Shown here: positions 58,789-64,000 of the stretch, piece after piece
Layout: each line of letters begins with the position of its first letter
Numbering within the stretch: the stretch's first letter is position 1
Origin: Baekduia soli
GTDB taxonomy: Bacteria; Actinomycetota; Thermoleophilia; Solirubrobacterales; Solirubrobacteraceae
Assembly (NCBI RefSeq): GCF_007970665.1
Contig: NZ_CP042430.1
Span: 4,030,001 to 4,094,000, forward strand
Reading direction: 5' to 3'
DNA length: 64,000 nt
Program-made: the position numbers and the translations under genes
The notes under the pieces: model-generated
Databases searched by the model: none
The model's input: only the letters and a program-made list of their open reading frames with translations
Told to the model about the DNA's origin: nothing

Positions 58789-59535
58789 ATGCGCAGAACC
58801 CGCTTCACCTCGGCCGTCGCCGCCCTGACGCTGATCGCCGTGCCGGCCGCCGCCTCGGCCCACGGCAGCCACCACAAGGTCCGCGACAGCGACCACGACG
58901 GCATGCCCAACACGTGGGAGGTCGCCAACCACCTCAACGCCCACAAGGCCGACGCCAACGGCGACCCCGACCACGACGGCCTGCGCAACCTGGCCGAGTA
59001 CAAGGACGGCACGAACCCGCGCAACGCCGACACCAACGGCAACGGCGTGCCGGACAACCATGACGTCGCCGGGACGGTCACCTCGTTCACCAACGGCGTC
59101 CTGACGATCACGCTCCCGGACGGCTCGACGCGCACCGGCACGGTGGACGCCGACACCCGCGTCATGTGCATGCCGTCGACCCCGGCCAGCGGCACGACGC
59201 CCTCGACGGCCACCCCGCCGTCCAGCGCCACCCCGGTGACCCCGACGGCCCGCTCGGCGCGCCACGGCGGCGACGACGGCGCCGGCGACGGCCAGGATCC
59301 CGCCAGCTCGGCCACGCCCGGCAGCTCGACCCTCCCCGTGACGCCCGGCACGTCCGGCCACGACCAGGGCGACGACGACGGCTCCGAGAACGATGGCGGC
59401 CCGAACGGCCACGGCCAGCACCGCGGCAACGTCTGCGCCCCGGGCGCCCTGGCCGCCGGCGCGAAGGTCCACGAGGCCGAGCTCAAGCTCACCGGCTCGG
59501 GCGCCGTCTGGGAGAAGATCCAGCTGCTCTCCTAG
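58789..59535 (+). CDS. Secreted thrombospondin type 3 repeat (calcium-binding) protein
   Basis: 248 residues. Signal peptide: RRTRFTSAVAALTLIAVPAA then ASA cleavage. Mature N-terminus contains Asp/Asn-rich calcium loops: DSDHDGMPNTWE, DANGDPDHDGLRNLAEYKDG, NADTNGNGVPDNHD. Next comes a beta strand pair (VTSFTNGVLTITLPDGSTRT) and a disordered Thr/Pro/Gly/Asp-rich stretch, then CAPGALAAGAKVHEAELKL. CAGGAGG precedes ATG 58789 by five bases, one of few classic ribosome sites here. Function is unknown, perhaps surface adhesion or calcium-dependent matrix. Confidence 0.8.
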   Translation: MRRTRFTSAVAALTLIAVPAAASAHGSHHKVRDSDHDGMPNTWEVANHLNAHKADANGDPDHDGLRNLAEYKDGTNPRNADTNGNGVPDNHDVAGTVTSFTNGVLTITLPDGSTRTGTVDADTRVMCMPSTPASGTTPSTATPPSSATPVTPTARSARHGGDDGAGDGQDPASSATPGSSTLPVTPGTSGHDQGDDDGSENDGGPNGHGQHRGNVCAPGALAAGAKVHEAELKLTGSGAVWEKIQLLS

Positions 59536-59606
59536 GCCGCCCACCGCACGCGTCGTGCCGCGGCCCGGGAGCGGACCCCCGGGCCGCCGGCACGGCGTGC
59601 GACGGT

Positions 59607-61117
59607 GTGAGCCTCTACGCTCGAACGAGGAAGGACAGGGTCACGGACACCAACAGGTCCCATCTGCTGCGCCACCCGGCGCGTCTGGCGAGCGCCTCGC
59701 TCCTGCGGCTGCAGAGCGACGAGCGGCTCGCCGAGCTGGCCGTCGACGGCCACGAGGCCGCCTTCGCGGCCATCGTCGACCGCTACCGCACCCCGCTGCT
59801 GCGCTACAGCGCGGGGATCGTCGGGCCGGCACGCGCAGAGGACGCCGTCCAGCAGACCCTGATCAGTGTCCACGACGCCCTGACGAGGACCGACGAGGTG
59901 CGTCATCTCCGCTCCTGGCTGTACCGCATCGCCCACAACACGTCCCTGAACGTGCTGCGCTCCGTCCGCGACGAGGTTCCGCTCGACGCCGAGCACACCT
60001 CCCCCGCCGACGGCCCGCACGCCGCCTTCGAGCGCACGGAGCGCCTGCGCGAGACGCTCGCCGCCGTGCACGACCTCCCCGAGCGCCAGCGCGCCGCCCT
60101 CGTGTTGCGCGAGCTCGAGGGCCGCTCGCACGAGGAGATCGCCACCGCGCTCGGCGTCAGCGCCGGGGCCGCGCGCCAGAGCCTCATGCGCGCCCGCACC
60201 GCGGTGCGCGGCGTGGTCACGGCCGTCACGCCCTACCCGCTGCTCGTCAAGCTCGCCGCGGGCCTGGCCACGACCCCTTCGGCCGCGGGCTGGGGCGAGG
60301 TCGCCGCGGGCGCCGGGGCCGGCGCGACCGTCGCCAAGCTCACCGTCGGCGTCATGGCCACGGGCGCGCTCGTCGGCGGCGCGGTCGGCACGCAGCAGGT
60401 CGTCCACCACCACCGCCAGGCCACGCACGAGGCCGCGGCCGCTCACCCGGCCCGCACCGCCCGGGCGGTCGCCGCCGCCACGTGGGCGCCCGCGCTCGCG
60501 GCGGTCTCCGACCCGTCCGGGACGCCCGCCTCGCCGGCGTCGCCCGCCACCTCGGGAGCCGGTCGGCCGGGCGCCGCACCTCCGGATCGCACCACGGCAC
60601 CGGCCGCTCCGGCGGCTCGAGCTCCGGCCGCGAGGGCTCCTCCGGGGCCCGCGATGGCTCGGGATCCCGCGGCACGTCGGGCGACGACGCCGGCAGCACG
60701 CGTCGCGGCTCGGAGGCCTCGGGGTCCGGCGGGGACGGCGGCGGCACGCCCGGCGGGCCGGCCACGCACGGGCGCCGCACGTCCGAGGACGGCGGCGGCA
60801 ACGGCGGCGGCGGCGAGCACAGCAGCGGCGAGGCCACGCGGTCCACCGGCGGGGACGGCGGCGGCAGCAGCACGACGCCCACCGAGAACGCCACCGGCAC
60901 GCCCTCGGGCTCGCGCACGGCGGGCGCGGGCGACACCTCCGGCGGCGGCGAGACCCCCGTCGCCGCGACGACGCCCACCGCGCCGCTCCCGGGCGACGAC
61001 GGCTCCTCGGACCTCTCCACGCCCAGCACGTTGGGCAAGGGCTCGGGCGGCGGCTCGGGCTCCGACTCCCTGCAGGGCGCCACCTCGGGCGCCCAGGACC
61101 CCTCTGGCGGCGGCTGA
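59607..61117 (+). pseudogene. ECF sigma factor with membrane anchor and Ser/Gly tail, one frameshift
   Basis: Sigma region 2 (FAAIVDRYRTPLLRYSAGIV, EDAVQQTLISVHDAL) and region 4 (LPERQRAALVLRELEGRSHE then EIATALGVSAGAARQSLMRA) are intact in the first 200 residues. A hydrophobic helix follows (LTVGVMATGALVGGAVG), then a tail. At the G run 60554-60556 the frame breaks; one added G continues SRSAGRRTSGSHHGTGRSGG and a Ser/Gly/Thr-rich exported tail to the stop at 61117. The start is uncertain: GTG 59607 is the best in-frame codon. It would be a membrane-tethered sigma with a fused extracytoplasmic segment instead of an anti-sigma factor. Confidence 0.75.
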
Positions 61118-61211
61118 GCGGCCCCCGCACGGCGCCGCGTGGCCGGTGCACCCGGCCTTGCAAGGGGACCTAATCCTGCCCGGATCGGGCTGATCGGGCC
61201 TCGGGCACGGC

Positions 61212-62273
61212 ATGGTGACGGCCATGCGACTCCGTCTGTCCCTGATCGCCGCCCTGTCCTGCGCCGCCGCGCTGCCCGCGGCCGCGCACGCCGACGCCAC
61301 GCACCTCGTCGTCCCCGGCGAGACACTCTCGGGCATCGCCGCGGCCAACGGGCTGTCCCCCCAGGCGCTGGCCGCCGCCAACGGCCTGTCGCCGCAGGCC
61401 TTCGTCATCTCGGGCCGATCGCTCGTCGTCCCGTCGGCCGGGGCCGGCACCTCCTCGGGCGCCGCCATCCCGGCCCCGCTGGGCGGCTACCGCGTCCGGC
61501 TGGGCGACACGCTGAGCCAGATCGCCCTCGAGCACGACGTCTCCGTCGCCGCGCTGGCCGCCGCCAACGGGCTGCTTCCCGAGACCCACGTCGTCGCCGG
61601 CGCGTCCCTGCGCCTCCCCGGGCCGGGCACGACGGCCTCCACCACGACCTCCACCACGACCTCGACCGCCGCCAGCCACCTCGTCGTCCCCGGCGAGACC
61701 CTGTCGGGCATCGCCGCGGCCAACGGCATCACCCTCGCGTCGCTCGCGTCGGCCAACGGCCTGACGCCGCGGTCCTTCGCGATCGCCGGCACGCGCCTGC
61801 GGATCCCCTCCGGCGCGCCCGCCGCGAGCGTCCCCGCCACCAGCCCGGCCATCTCCGACGGCCCCGTGGCCACCGGCGGGCGGCTGACCGCCGCCCAGAT
61901 CGGCGCCATCGCCGGCCAGACCGGCGCCCCCGCCTCGCTGGCCACCGCCATCGCCTGGCAGGAGAGCGGGTTCAACAACGGCGCGCTCAGCGTCGCCAAC
62001 GCCCGCGGCATCATGCAGGTCATCCCGGCCTCCTGGGACTACGTCCAGCGCAACCTGACCACCACGCAGCTCAACCCCGACTCGCCGGCCGACAACGTCC
62101 GCGCGGGCTCGCTGCTGCTGGCCCGGCTGCTGCGCGACACGGGCGGCGACGCCGCGACCGCGGTGGCCGCCTACTACCAGGGCCTGGGCTCCGTGCGCCG
62201 GATCGGGATGCTTCCCGAGACCAGGCAGTACGTCGCCAACGTCCTCGCGCTGCGCAGCCGCTTCGGCGGCTGA
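61212..62273 (+). CDS. LysM-repeat lytic transglycosylase
   Basis: 353 residues. Signal peptide (LRLSLIAALSCAAALPAAAH). Three LysM modules bind peptidoglycan: HLVVPGETLSGIAAANGLSP, YRVRLGDTLSQIALEHDVSV and HLVVPGETLSGIAAANGITL, the last two separated by a Thr/Ser linker. The C-terminal SLT/lysozyme-like domain starts near residue 225 with ATAIAWQESGFNNGALSVAN (catalytic Glu), then ARGIMQVIPASWDY. It should cleave wall glycan in exported form. ATG 61212 or 61224; the second begins closer to the signal peptide. Confidence 0.92.
   Translation: MVTAMRLRLSLIAALSCAAALPAAAHADATHLVVPGETLSGIAAANGLSPQALAAANGLSPQAFVISGRSLVVPSAGAGTSSGAAIPAPLGGYRVRLGDTLSQIALEHDVSVAALAAANGLLPETHVVAGASLRLPGPGTTASTTTSTTTSTAASHLVVPGETLSGIAAANGITLASLASANGLTPRSFAIAGTRLRIPSGAPAASVPATSPAISDGPVATGGRLTAAQIGAIAGQTGAPASLATAIAWQESGFNNGALSVANARGIMQVIPASWDYVQRNLTTTQLNPDSPADNVRAGSLLLARLLRDTGGDAATAVAAYYQGLGSVRRIGMLPETRQYVANVLALRSRFGG
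61302..61351 (+). repeat. Near-identical LysM-coding repeat, copy 1
   Basis: 50 bases that match 61677-61726 at 48 positions. They encode HLVVPGETLSGIAAAN of LysM modules 1 and 3, so one module was recently duplicated or gene-converted within the gene. Confidence 0.7.
61677..61726 (+). repeat. Near-identical LysM-coding repeat, copy 2
   Basis: Second copy of the 50-base unit; differs from 61302-61351 at two synonymous positions only. Confidence 0.7.
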
Positions 62274-62280
62274 CGAGAAC

Positions 62281-62297
62281 CCGGCCCAGGGGGCCGG
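62281..62297. terminator. Hairpin CCGGCCC-AGG-GGGCCGG
   Basis: Perfect 7-bp arms eight bases after the LysM gene stop and four bases beyond the end of the minus-strand gene set. It probably terminates both directions. Confidence 0.6.
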
Positions 62298-62300
62298 ATG

Positions 62301-62515
62301 CTACGCGGGTGTCGGCCCCCGGGGGGCGGCACCCGCGGTGCGGGCACGGCTCGACGCGTCGGAGGCGCAGGCGCAGGCTCGTCGGCCCCGAGCCCGCGTC
62401 GCCAGGCCGACGCGCACGCGGATCCCGGCGCGGGCGGAGGGACCGGGCGCCACGGCGAGGCCCAGCGCCGCGAGGCCCGCGACGGCCGCCGGAGCCCCCG
62501 GGCGCCGCAGCGCGC

Positions 62516-62519
<4 letters not shown>
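62301..62519 (-). CDS. Possible small exported peptide coupled to uvrA
   Basis: 72 residues from GTG 62519, which overlaps the uvrA stop (GTGA). The N-terminus looks like a signal peptide: [20 protein letters not shown] then [11 protein letters not shown]. The rest is Arg/Ala-rich with two Cys and has no domain. It may be a real short secreted protein or an unselected frame; the overlap and signal-like start favour it slightly. Confidence 0.4.

Positions 62520-64000
<1,481 letters not shown>

Noticed and set aside
61118-61211. c-di-AMP (ydaO) riboswitch upstream of the LysM transglycosylase
   Set aside because: The 94-base gap is too short and lacks the conserved ydaO sequence elements.

Overview
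The window is uniformly very GC-rich, dense with genes, and full of 4-base GTGA/ATGA start-stop overlaps. GTG starts are common, and many starts lie only 6-10 bases after a TANNNT hexamer, as in leaderless actinobacterial transcripts. An F420-type luciferase-like oxidoreductase, a fused B12-dependent acyl-CoA mutase (IcmF), an archaeal/eukaryal-type prolyl-tRNA synthetase, an ECF41-type sigma factor with its carboxymuconolactone-decarboxylase partner, and an AftD-like arabinofuranosyltransferase all point to Actinomycetota. My best guess, from the kinds of gene present and not from any search, is the Thermoleophilia/Solirubrobacterales.

Layout. 1-10.4 kb: end of a sugar-nucleotide epimerase gene, GST, MFS exporter plus MarR regulator, a decayed histidine-kinase scrap, an ABC-F ATPase broken by two one-base shifts, an alpha/beta hydrolase, a DsbA-like protein, proS, and the CMD/ECF41 pair with a matching promoter. 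10.7-16.9 kb: a protein carrying the tag typical of extracellular contractile injection system cargo, then a translationally coupled TetR-icmF-corrinoid-binding protein-DUF1289 operon and a DksA/TraR zinc-finger protein. 17-19.7 kb: cupin, Nudix, two DHFR/RibD-like genes (one decayed) and a GNAT scrap. 20-27.06 kb: an accessory region with IS110, an IS3 element between two perfect 85-bp inverted copies of an IS481-like transposase 3' end, an excisionase-like gene and two incomplete tyrosine-recombinase remnants. Each end of this region carries the same 31-bp sequence in inverted orientation, and one copy is the 3' end of the methyltransferase gene at 27031-27771.

27-51 kb is mainly a cell-envelope region: methyltransferase, a 1424-aa AftD-like protein, O-antigen-ligase-like and GT-C membrane glycosyltransferases, an acyltransferase-3 protein, several GT2/GT4 enzymes, an ABC-2 exporter, an HD hydrolase, and a lipid-modifying operon (flavin oxidoreductase, DUF1365, cyclopropane-fatty-acid-synthase-like enzyme). 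51-64 kb returns to housekeeping: F420 oxidoreductase, family-4 uracil-DNA glycosylase, panC-panB, a DUF47-Pit phosphate operon, an acetyltransferase/coiled-coil pair, a secreted calcium-binding protein, a membrane-anchored ECF sigma factor, a LysM/transglycosylase and the 3' part of uvrA.

Four genes are broken by apparent single-base losses, mostly in short G/C runs, so some pseudogenes may be assembly errors. No rRNA, tRNA or CRISPR array was recognised. The most notable signals are the ECF41 promoter-gene module, the mirrored att-like ends of the 20-27 kb region, the IS3/85-bp palindrome, and the apparent genome-wide leaderless promoter pattern.
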